A DNA stretch of 64,000 nucleotides from Frankia alni ACN14a (GTDB taxonomy: Bacteria; Actinomycetota; Actinomycetes; Frankiales; Frankiaceae), in NCBI RefSeq assembly GCF_000058485.1, contig NC_008278.1:4830962-4894961 (forward strand), written 5' to 3'. Positions 57,078 to 64,000 of this stretch are shown here, piece after piece (position 1 is the stretch's first letter; each line of letters opens with the position of its first letter). The position numbers and the translations under genes are program-made. A model generated the notes under the pieces. The model searched no databases and was not told the origin of the DNA. It was given only the letters and a program-made list of their open reading frames with translations.

Positions 57078-58232
57078 TCAGCGCGACGGCAACGGGATGA
57101 TCTCGATGCGGCGGTTGGCGGCGCGGCCCTGCGGGGTGCCGTTGCCCGCGACCGGTTCGCGGGAGCCGAACCCGGCGGCCCGCACGAGGTCGGCGGGGAC
57201 ACCCCGGCTGGTCAGGTAGTCCGCGGCGGCCTGGGCCCGGTTCAGCGACAACGCCTGGTTCAACGCCGACGGCCCCGAGGTGTCGGTGTAGCCACCGACG
57301 AGGACGGCGAGATCCCCCCCGCGCAGGACGGCGGCGACGGAGTCCAGACGGGCCTGCGCCGACGGGCTCAACCGCGCCCCGGACACCGGGAAGGTGACGG
57401 CAGGCCCGTCGAGGGCCGCCCGCAGGGCCGCGAGGGACCCCGACTGCCGCCTCGCCGCCGCGACGCGATCCGGCGTGACGGCGGCTCCGGACCCGGCGGC
57501 TGCGGATCCCGCGGCTGCGGGTCCGGCGGCTGCGGGTCCGGCGGCCCGGGCGACGACCAGGTGGTCCGCCAGCGTGGCGCCGGGGACGACCGCGGCGGTC
57601 GCGGCCAGCGCCGCCGCGCCGAGCCGGCGGCGGGCGGCCTCGTCGGGAGCGCCGCCGGTGAGGGCGACGGTCGAGCCGGACACCGTCGCGGAGTGCTCCC
57701 CCGCCACTGCGTGTAGCGCGACGGCGAGGGCGGAGACGGCCTCGACCGGCGGTTCGGCGACCGCCGGGTCGACGAGCACCTGGCCGTGCACCGTGCCGCC
57801 GGCGGCGTCGGCGACGGCGGCCAGCAGGGCTGCGCGGCTCGCCTCGTCGGGCACGGTCGCGGTGACCGACAGGCCCCGTCCTGCGACGGCGAGCACCAGC
57901 GGCCTCGGCGGCTGGGTGGCGATGAGCACGTCGTCGCCGAGGCGGGCCGACGTGGTCCCGGAGACCGCGGCCGAGGCTCGCGCCTGCTCCGCGGCCGCCG
58001 CGTTGGGGAAGCGCCCGGTGACGATCGCCTCCCGCCCCTCGATGCGCACCTGGGCGTGCACGCCGCCGGCCGCCCGGACGGCCGCCGTCGCCCGGGCGCC
58101 CAGGTCGTCCTGGATGGGCCCGCGACGCAGCGCGAAGGCGATCAGGGCGAGCAGCAGCCAGGCCAGCACCAGCGACACGACGAACGCGACCGGGCGAGGA
58201 CGGTGCAGCCGCGCGGCCAGGGACGGGGACAT
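57078..58232 (-). CDS. OmpATb/ArfA-like protein: membrane anchor, BON-like repeats, OmpA domain
   Basis: A 384-residue protein. One N-terminal helix (VAFVVSLVLAWLLLALIAFA) anchors it. Residues ~45-250 hold three BON-like units (VRIEGREAIVTGRFPNAAAA, then LSVTATVPDEASRAALLAAV and ATVSGSTVALTGGAPDEAAR). After an Ala/Gly-rich AAGPAAAG repeat, the OmpA peptidoglycan-binding domain has LSPSAQARLDSVAAVLRGGD, LVGGYTDTSG and NRAQAAADYLTSRGV, then N-RR-IEI at the end. This matches the BON-OmpA layout of M. tuberculosis Rv0899, linked to acid adaptation. CGGAG precedes ATG 58232. Confidence 0.86.
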   Translation of the reverse strand: MSPSLAARLHRPRPVAFVVSLVLAWLLLALIAFALRRGPIQDDLGARATAAVRAAGGVHAQVRIEGREAIVTGRFPNAAAAEQARASAAVSGTTSARLGDDVLIATQPPRPLVLAVAGRGLSVTATVPDEASRAALLAAVADAAGGTVHGQVLVDPAVAEPPVEAVSALAVALHAVAGEHSATVSGSTVALTGGAPDEAARRRLGAAALAATAAVVPGATLADHLVVARAAGPAAAGPAAAGSAAAGSGAAVTPDRVAAARRQSGSLAALRAALDGPAVTFPVSGARLSPSAQARLDSVAAVLRGGDLAVLVGGYTDTSGPSALNQALSLNRAQAAADYLTSRGVPADLVRAAGFGSREPVAGNGTPQGRAANRRIEIIPLPSR

Positions 58233-58499
58233 CGATCGGACTCCGAGCGGGATCGGACCGGACGCGCAACCCGGGGGCGGTGCCGAAGGGTCGGAGTGCA
58301 TCTCACGGGGCGCGGCCCGGGCAGGCGAGGCAGGGAGGTGTGCGGCCGACGCCGGCCGCGGCACAACCTTCGCACATCGCCCACCCAGGCAACACACCGG
58401 GGGTCACAAAGCACCCATCCTGGACACCTCACCCCGGCGTCGCCCCACCGGCCGCCGGTGGCCTGCCGGCACCGCGCGGCTCCCCGGCCCGGACGAGGA

Positions 58500-59867
58500 T
58501 CAGACCGCGCGCGCCCCGTCCGGACGGACGGCCCGGTCCGACCGCAGGGAGATCTCGGGCGCGGCGGGGGCCGGCACGGGGGGCACGGGCGCCGCCGACG
58601 GCGGGCCCTGCCGACCGGTGACCGGCGCCGCCCGTGTCGAAGAGGCGGGTTCCGCCGGCGGGGTGGGCGGGGCCGCGGTCGGTTCCACCGGCGGTTCGAG
58701 CGGCTCGGGTGAGAGGGGCGACGCGGCGCCCGCGGCGGCGCCCGGACCAGCGGCGGGATCGCGGCCGACAGACGGATCGCGATCGGCGGACGGATCCCGA
58801 CCGGTCACCAGATCACGACCGGCCGACAGACCACGACCGGCCGACAGACCACGACCGGCCGACAGGTCACGACCGGCCGACGATTCGGGACCGGCCGACG
58901 GACCGCGACCGGCCGACGATTCGACGACGACGGACGGCACCGCACCAGCCGGCGACGTCGGATCCGCCCGGGGGTGCGCCGCCCCAGCCGCCGTCGAGGC
59001 GGCGAGCGTGACCGGCTCCGCCGTGCCCGATCCACCGGCGTCCGCCACGGCGGCCGGGGACGCCGATCCGGCCGGCCAGGGCGACTCCCGCTGCGGCACC
59101 GGTGCGGCGCCGACCGCGGTTGCCCGGACCCGCCGCCGCCAGGCGAACACCAGCGCGACGGAACCGGCGGCGACGCCGAGGACCATCCAGCCGGCCACCG
59201 CGTCGAGCAGGTAGTGGTTGGCGGTCGACATGACGACGAAGAACGTGGCCGCCGGGTAGAGCACCCCCAGGATCCTGGTCACCGTCCGGCGCCCGAAGCG
59301 CACGAGCAGGAACCCGCACCACAACGACCAGGCGCAGTGCAGCGACGGCAGCGCCGCGTACTGGTTGGTGATGCCTTCCAGACCGTTCGGGGCGGCACTG
59401 GCGGTCCCGGTCCACCAGCCCCAGCCCGCGAAGTGCGACATGGTGTCGGTGTACGAGGTGCCGGTGAGCAGGCGGGGCGGCGCCGTCGGGAACAGGAAGA
59501 ACCCGACGAGGCAGATCAGCGTGGTCGCCACGAGCGTCCAGCGCGCCTGCGCATAGTGCCGGGTGTGCCGGCGGTGCGTCCACACCAACATTCCCGGCGT
59601 GACCACGAAGTGCAACGTCGCGTAGTAGTAGCAACACACGACTGCCAGCACCGGGACGCTCTGCAACCACCGGTTGAGGCTGAGCTCGACGTCGAGGTGC
59701 AGGAAGGTCTCGAACCGCAGCAGATCGTGGCCCATCCGCATCGCCTCGCCCACCGATGCGTCGGCGACGGACCGGGTGCCGGTGTACGAGTAGTACAGGA
59801 TGGCCAACATCAGCAGCTCGACCCACCAGACCGGCAGACCGGTGGTCTGGTTGCGCAAGCGCCTCAC
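58500..59867 (-). CDS. PAP2-superfamily phosphatase (inositol-phosphorylceramide-synthase-like) with repeat tail
   Basis: A 455-residue protein. Residues 1-255 form six membrane helices with the lipid-phosphatase catalytic motifs: the C2-type PSLHCAWSLW and C3-type STANHYLLDAVAGW, each with its histidine. LFPTAPPRLL corresponds to the C1 region of the PAP2_3/Aur1 group, which acts on phospholipid or phosphoinositol heads. Residues ~265-455 are a Pro/Ala/Ser/Arg tail containing SAGRDLSAGRGL-type repeats from an 18-bp tandem repeat. The tail is probably cytoplasmic and disordered. Confidence 0.86.
   Translation of the reverse strand: MRRLRNQTTGLPVWWVELLMLAILYYSYTGTRSVADASVGEAMRMGHDLLRFETFLHLDVELSLNRWLQSVPVLAVVCCYYYATLHFVVTPGMLVWTHRRHTRHYAQARWTLVATTLICLVGFFLFPTAPPRLLTGTSYTDTMSHFAGWGWWTGTASAAPNGLEGITNQYAALPSLHCAWSLWCGFLLVRFGRRTVTRILGVLYPAATFFVVMSTANHYLLDAVAGWMVLGVAAGSVALVFAWRRRVRATAVGAAPVPQRESPWPAGSASPAAVADAGGSGTAEPVTLAASTAAGAAHPRADPTSPAGAVPSVVVESSAGRGPSAGPESSAGRDLSAGRGLSAGRGLSAGRDLVTGRDPSADRDPSVGRDPAAGPGAAAGAASPLSPEPLEPPVEPTAAPPTPPAEPASSTRAAPVTGRQGPPSAAPVPPVPAPAAPEISLRSDRAVRPDGARAV
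58787..58925. repeat. 18-bp tandem repeat in the PAP2 gene tail
   Basis: At least six units around the core CACGACCGGCCGACAG, some degenerate. On the coding strand they encode SAGR(D/G)L and variants. Confidence 0.88.
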
Positions 59868-60559
59868 GATGCACCTCTCGAACGTCGCACTCTTCCCAAC
59901 CGTCGCGTTCTCTCCGAAGGGCGTGCCCTTCCCGCAGGACAGGCCCTTCCCGAAGGGCGCAGTCCTCCTGGGCGTCGCGGCGAGCCCGAAGGTACCGCTC
60001 CGCCCGGATGTCGCGATCTTCCCCGACCGTCACGACGGCCGCGGTCAGCGCGCCGGGCACGGCCGGCACGCAAGCCGCGAACGCCGGCCCCAGCCGGTCG
60101 CGGCCCGCCGGGGCGCCGCGCCAGCGCGCACTTCATGCTTCCACTCAACAGCATGGGCCGGTGGACGCCGTCACGGGCCGATGCGTGACCGGGTTCGGCG
60201 CGACATTCACTGACTTGTTACGTCCCCGTCGTCCGTCGTCCGCGGCCTCCCGGCCTGGTCCGGCCACGACGAGGGGCGCTGCGCGCCCCCCGGACCACGC
60301 CACACCGGTGGGCTCGCCGGGCGCCCCACACCACCAGCGCACCTCGCACCACCGACGCACCCCACACCACCAACGAACGTCACATCTGCAACGAGCCCCA
60401 CAACACGGACGAACCCACCAGCGACGCCGGACCCAGCAGCGACGCGCCGGACCCAGCAAAGGCGTCACCCCGGCGAGGGCGACGACCGGAACCACCGCAA
60501 CGCCGACGACCGGTCACGACCCCGTGGGGGGTGACCGGTCGGCGTCGAGGCGGAGTGGA
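59868..60559. other. Intergenic, low-complexity, no gene supported
   Basis: Near 59915-59960 there are small inverted repeats of the GCCCTTCCCGAAGGGC type, in the promoter region of the PAP2 gene. From about 60310 to 60470 the strand is a CACC-rich imperfect repeat (CGCACCACCGACGCACC-like). Open frames crossing it translate to Trp/Cys/Arg-rich strings, which argues against coding. Confidence 0.55.
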
Positions 60560-61936
60560 TCAGGCACCGCCGGCCGCTGCGGCACCGGGCGCACCGGGAA
60601 CCGCGGTGCTCGCCGCCGGCGGGATCGTCGGTGCCGCCGTCTCGAGCTGGTCCGACACGGGCAGGGCGCTGCCCGCCTTCCAGACCGACCACGGTACCGA
60701 CCAGAAGTTTCCGAGCTGGCTCGTGTCCGGCGGGCGGCCGGTGTTGACGATGTCGACGATGTCACCAAGACGGCTGATTCCGTAGAACCACTGGGCGTCG
60801 GCCGGGGAGGCGTTCACGCAGCCGTGGGAGACGTTCGTCCGCCCCTGGGAGGCCACGGACCAGGGCGCGGAGTGCACGTACTGCCCGCCGCTGGTGTAGT
60901 TCACCGCCCACTGCACCTTTTCGTAGTAGTAGTCCGGGTTGCCCTTGGGGATGCCCACCGTCGCCGAATCCATAATCACCTCGGGCGACTTGCCGAGAAC
61001 GTTGTGGGGGCCGTCCATCGACGGCGACGAGGGCTTGCCGAGGCTCACCGGCATCGTGCGCAGCAACTGACCGTTGCGGAACACCTGCATCACGTGGGTG
61101 GCCGCGTCAACCCTGGAAATCTGCGCGGAGCCGACGACGAAGTCCATCGCCCGGTCCTTCACGCCGAGGCGTCCCCCGCCCGCGTCGTACCCGGCGAGGT
61201 TCGCCTCCACATGGACCTTCGTTCCCGGCGTCCAGTACTGCTGCGGGCGCCAGACGACGACCCGGTTCGAGATCCAGTTCCAGGCACCGAGGACGGGCGG
61301 ATCGGTGCGCACGGACAGCATGCGCTGCACGGCGGCGCGGTCCGGCGCGGCGGCGCTGAAGGTCAGGCTGATCGGCGCGCCGACCCCGACCGTCTGCCCG
61401 GCGACCGGATCCCAGGAGACCTTGAACGACTTCTCCGGCACTCCCGTGACGAAACTCGTACGCACCGACTTGGTCCCGACGATCCCCGCCGCAGGGCTGG
61501 TGGTGGCGGCGACCTGGTAGCGGGAGTCGGAGAACAGGCCACCCGCGGACGTCCACGTGCGCCGGTCGGCTGAGAACGTCCCGAGCAGCACCCCCGGCTC
61601 GGTCTTCTCCGACGCGCTCGCCTCTCGGGCGACGCTCACGTCGGCCAGCGGGGCGTTGGCGTGGACGACGACGTGATCGGTGAGGGTAACGCCCCTGGTG
61701 TCGTCGCCCGGGGTGACGGTCACGCTCGCCGCGGGATCCGGCGCGGCGACGCCCGCCGGCTTCGACGAGCCGCCGCCGGGCGAGCAGGCGGCGACGGTCA
61801 GCGCCGTGACGAACGCGAGCGCCCCACCCATCCACCGGCCACGCCGATACCCGAAAGTGCCGGCCGGCCGCCGACTCGGACGACTCGGGCCCCACCCACG
61901 AGAAACACGTGAGGGAATCATTACCGAGCGAGACAT
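60560..61936 (-). CDS. L,D-transpeptidase lipoprotein (Ldt, YkuD domain with Ig-like domains)
   Basis: A 458-residue cell-wall cross-linking enzyme that joins peptidoglycan stems 3-3. After a long basic N-terminus (RRPAGTFGYRRGRWMGG) the helix ALAFVTALTVAACSPGGG carries a lipobox, so it should be lipid-anchored outside. Residues ~75-285 form two Ig-like domains (SDSRYQVAATTSPAAG; PISLTFSAAAPDRAAVQRML). The YkuD domain has VDAATHVMQVFRNGQLLRTM and His371-Gly-Cys373 in NVSHGCVNASPADAQWFYG. ATG 61936 with GAGGG upstream is preferred. A Pro/Ala tail ends the protein. Confidence 0.93.
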   Translation of the reverse strand: MSRSVMIPSRVSRGWGPSRPSRRPAGTFGYRRGRWMGGALAFVTALTVAACSPGGGSSKPAGVAAPDPAASVTVTPGDDTRGVTLTDHVVVHANAPLADVSVAREASASEKTEPGVLLGTFSADRRTWTSAGGLFSDSRYQVAATTSPAAGIVGTKSVRTSFVTGVPEKSFKVSWDPVAGQTVGVGAPISLTFSAAAPDRAAVQRMLSVRTDPPVLGAWNWISNRVVVWRPQQYWTPGTKVHVEANLAGYDAGGGRLGVKDRAMDFVVGSAQISRVDAATHVMQVFRNGQLLRTMPVSLGKPSSPSMDGPHNVLGKSPEVIMDSATVGIPKGNPDYYYEKVQWAVNYTSGGQYVHSAPWSVASQGRTNVSHGCVNASPADAQWFYGISRLGDIVDIVNTGRPPDTSQLGNFWSVPWSVWKAGSALPVSDQLETAAPTIPPAASTAVPGAPGAAAAGGA

Positions 61937-62759
61937 GTAATGCCCTCTTCCGAAGAACGCGACCGGCATCGTCGCCGGACGGAAGCCTAGGTCTGAACGG
62001 TACCCAGGGGTCGGCACCTCGTCCCGTCGATCACCGGACTGGCCGGTGTCAGTCGCCCGACCATCACTCCGCGTGGAACAGATAAATACGGAGGGTAGCA
62101 ACCTCCGGGTATTCCCCATAAACCCCTCCCCTTTCCCCTCTTCCGACGCGCGGTCACCGGATGAGGTTGCCCCCCGGGATGACAATTCGCCGATCCGCCG
62201 AAAGCGACGACCTGTACCCATCGCGCCACCAAAGACGGCGCAACCGGTCACACCGAGAGAGGGTTTTCCGCAACTCACGGACGACCGGGCGGGACAGCCG
62301 GTCGACACCAACCCAGGAGCATCCCGGATCATTGCGATGTCGATGGAATTCCGGCGGGAACCGCGGATTCGTTGGGCAGCCTGTGATCGAAAGCTCACGG
62401 AACCGGGGGCGGTGGGGCCGGCGGCGATCTGCACCCACCTCCGGCCACCACGGGCCCGTGGGCGGACCGTCAGAGGATCATCGGCGGCCCTGGCACGGGT
62501 GGCCGGCGGCCGGGCGGCGCGGGCCCGGCGGGCGGAAACGGCCACGAAACCCACGGGCGGCGCGCGCCGTCACACCGCTGCCCCAGGATGGGCGGGGCCG
62601 CGGGCGGGGCGTCCCGGGGCACCGTCGGGCCGCGCGGGCCGCGCGGGCGTGGCGCTGCGTGCCGGGCCGTGCCGGGCCCGGCACGGGGACCGGGCCAGAC
62701 TCGTCGGTGAGCGGCCCTCACCGCGAGGGAACGCACGTCCCCGTGACCAGGGAGGCTCG
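61937..62759. other. Long divergent spacer between L,D-transpeptidase and urate oxidase
   Basis: No gene supported. The transpeptidase-side half (62000-62240, minus strand) is a long untranslated leader candidate with GGCGAATTGTCATCCCGGG, then GGGGTTTATGGGGAAT and a CGGAGG/CCTCCG hairpin. It recalls, without fully matching, c-di-AMP (ydaO) riboswitch wording. The urate-oxidase side ends with AGGGAGG 4 nt before its ATG. Confidence 0.45.
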
Positions 62760-63653
62760 ATGGCGATCGTGCTCGGACCGAACCAGTTCGGCAAGGCGGA
62801 GATCCGTCTCGTCCACGTGGACCGCACGGGTCCGGCGCATCACCTCACCGATCTGAACGTATCCACCGCGCTTCGCGGCGACTTCGCCGCGGCCCATCTG
62901 ACCGGCGACAACTCCCATGTCCTCACCACCGATGCGCAGAAGAACACCGTCTACGCCTTCGCCCGGGAGCATGGAATCGGCCAGATCGAGGATTTCGCGA
63001 TCCGGCTGGGCCGACATTTCGTTGATTCCTTCCCGTGGATCGACGGGGCCCGGATAGAGATCGAGCAGTACCACTGGAATCGGATCCCGGTCGGCGGGGT
63101 GCCGCACGACCACGCGTTCAGTCGGGCGGGTGGGGAAAGACGGACGACGGTCGTGACGGTGGACGGCGACGCCGCGTTCGTCGTTTCCGGACTCGCCGGG
63201 CTGGTCGTGCTCAAGTCGACCGGTTCGGAGTTCTGGGGGTTTCCCCGCGACCCCTACACGACGCTGGCCGAGACCACCGACCGCATCCTCGCGACCGAGG
63301 TGACGGCCCGCTGGCGTTACATCGGGGCCGGTCATGACTTCGGGCCGTTGTTCGACGGCGTCCGCGAGACCCTGATGGGCACCTTCGCCGACGTCCACAG
63401 CCTGGCGCTGCAGCAGACGCTCTACCGGATGGGTGAAGCCGCCCTGACCGCCTTCCCCCAGGTCGCCGAGGTCCGGATGTCGATGCCGAACAAGCACCAC
63501 TTCCTGGTCGACCTCGAACCGTTCGGGCTGGACAACCCGGACATCGTCTACCAGGCACCGGACCGTCCCTACGGGCGGATCGAGGCGGCGGTGCTGCGCG
63601 ACGACGCGCCCGACCCCGGCCCGAGCTGGCAGGCCGTCCCCGGCTTCTGCTGA
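62760..63653 (+). CDS. Urate oxidase (factor-independent uricase)
   Basis: A 297-residue uricase converting urate and O2 to 5-hydroxyisourate and H2O2 without cofactor. Lys12 in PNQFGKAEIRLVHVDR and Thr57 in VLTTDAQKNTVYAFAREHG form the catalytic dyad; the His of the triad is in PNKHHFLVDLEPFG. FVDSFPWIDGARIEIEQYHW and STGSEFWGFPRDPYTTLAET are the two tunnel-domain signatures. AGGGAGG fixes the ATG. No other ureide gene (HIU hydrolase, OHCU decarboxylase) lies in the window. Confidence 0.95.
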   Translation: MAIVLGPNQFGKAEIRLVHVDRTGPAHHLTDLNVSTALRGDFAAAHLTGDNSHVLTTDAQKNTVYAFAREHGIGQIEDFAIRLGRHFVDSFPWIDGARIEIEQYHWNRIPVGGVPHDHAFSRAGGERRTTVVTVDGDAAFVVSGLAGLVVLKSTGSEFWGFPRDPYTTLAETTDRILATEVTARWRYIGAGHDFGPLFDGVRETLMGTFADVHSLALQQTLYRMGEAALTAFPQVAEVRMSMPNKHHFLVDLEPFGLDNPDIVYQAPDRPYGRIEAAVLRDDAPDPGPSWQAVPGFC

Positions 63654-63674
63654 CCCGCCGACGGCCCACGCCGC

Positions 63675-64000
63675 TCAGGCTCCGGCGCCCGCCCGACGCA
63701 GCGCGAGCCGGTCCGCCGGGGCGACGGCCAGGGTGCGAGCCGCGTCGCCGTCGCGGACCGCGATCGCGCCCATGCCCGCGGCGTCCACGTAGAGCACCAG
63801 CTCGCCGGGCGCCACCGACCCGAACGTCACCCCCACCGCCAGCTCGATGCCACCGGCCGCATCGAGGGACTGTTCGCCGCCGCGGGATCGGCCGGCGCCG
63901 GGAGAGGGGCCAGGAGAGGGGCCGGCGCCGGGGGTGGCGGCCCAGACCAGCGCCCGACCGGGCGGTCGCAGCCCGGCGTCGGCGAGCAACGGCCCCGCGG
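63675..64000 (-). CDS. SAM hydroxide adenosyltransferase (DUF62 / chlorinase-fluorinase family), C-terminal part
   Basis: Only the last ~108 codons are present; the frame is open to the right edge. VTFGSVAPGELVLYVDAAGM, then AIAVRDGDAARTLAVAPADR and LALRRA match the C-terminal beta-barrel of S-adenosyl-L-methionine hydroxide adenosyltransferases, where the F-G-x(V/A)xPG-ELVLYxDxxG wording is diagnostic. The enzyme splits SAM to adenosine and methionine with water. A Gly/Pro/Ser-rich insert with a short PSPGPSPGAG repeat (63880-63940) interrupts the domain. It is convergent with urate oxidase, 21 bp apart. Confidence 0.82.
   Translation of the reverse strand, partial: AGPLLADAGLRPPGRALVWAATPGAGPSPGPSPGAGRSRGGEQSLDAAGGIELAVGVTFGSVAPGELVLYVDAAGMGAIAVRDGDAARTLAVAPADRLALRRAGAGA

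Noticed and set aside
58787-58925. CRISPR-like array
   Set aside because: The repeats are direct tandem units without unique spacers and lie in frame inside a coding tail; no cas genes are present.
60145-60495. Cys/Trp/Arg-rich 116-residue minus-strand ORF as a possible small protein
   Set aside because: It is produced by a CACC-rich imperfect repeat, has no convincing ribosome binding site and no family resemblance.

Overview
The window is very G+C-rich DNA with strong third-position G/C bias, GTG and TTG starts, and many ATGA/GTGA stop-start overlaps. It carries ahpCD with a divergent oxyR, an IdeR/DtxR-like iron box, a DUF222/HNH gene, a SARP-type regulator and an OmpATb-like BON/OmpA protein. 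Together these indicate a high-GC actinobacterium. The gene mix (encapsulin with encapsulated ferritin, urate oxidase, many Ala/Pro-rich tails) would fit Frankia or a relative, but the genus is an inference.

Layout. 1-253: start of a flavodoxin-family gene running off the left edge. 385-11232: a SAM-IV-type riboswitch, two strong stem-loops and a tightly overlapped seven-gene operon. The operon encodes an oligopeptide-type ABC transporter, a sarcosine/N-methyltryptophan oxidase-like flavoprotein, two flavin-dependent NtaA/SnaA/DszA-family monooxygenases and a GNAT acetyltransferase. It reads as import and oxidative breakdown of an organosulfur or N-modified compound, switched by S-adenosylmethionine. 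11233-14330: decayed accessory DNA with a PIN-domain remnant, an MNT/HEPN toxin-antitoxin pair cut by a frameshifted IS6-family transposase fragment, a membrane-anchored PD-(D/E)XK nuclease-like protein and a flavodoxin fragment. 14345-24862: a large SARP/NB-ARC/TPR regulator, a DrrAB-like ABC exporter, a GlxA-type regulator, an isochorismatase-like hydrolase, two NTF2/SnoaL-like proteins, a small peroxidase-tail protein, a VioB/RebD-type ferritin-like protein and a DUF4234 protein.

24884-39790: mostly chromosomal genes (cyclase, NIPA/DMT-like transporter, a three-gene TerD/AIM24 stress cluster, aldo/keto reductase, DUF222/HNH, Ntn-hydrolase-like protein, SpoOM, methyltransferase, two GNATs), interrupted by gene-remnant patches at 32.9-33.5 kb and 37.8-38.3 kb (RHS). 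39506-46531: a minus-strand cluster of a GCS2/ATP-grasp fusion ligase, an N-acetylglutaminylglutamine-type amidotransferase and an S9 peptidase, which together look like a peptide-making pathway. 46890-49099: oxyR divergent from ahpCD. 49572-55186: a FadR-type regulator of extreme composition, a Sll1717-like P-loop ATPase, two unknown proteins and a secreted alpha/beta hydrolase. 55274-56981: an iron-storage module (Bfd-like ferredoxin, encapsulin, encapsulated ferritin) with an iron box. 57078-64000: OmpATb-like protein, PAP2 phosphatase, L,D-transpeptidase, urate oxidase and the tail of a SAM hydroxide adenosyltransferase.

A theme across the window is 9-20-bp tandem repeats at gene ends, often straddling stop or start codons. 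I saw no tRNA, rRNA or CRISPR array.
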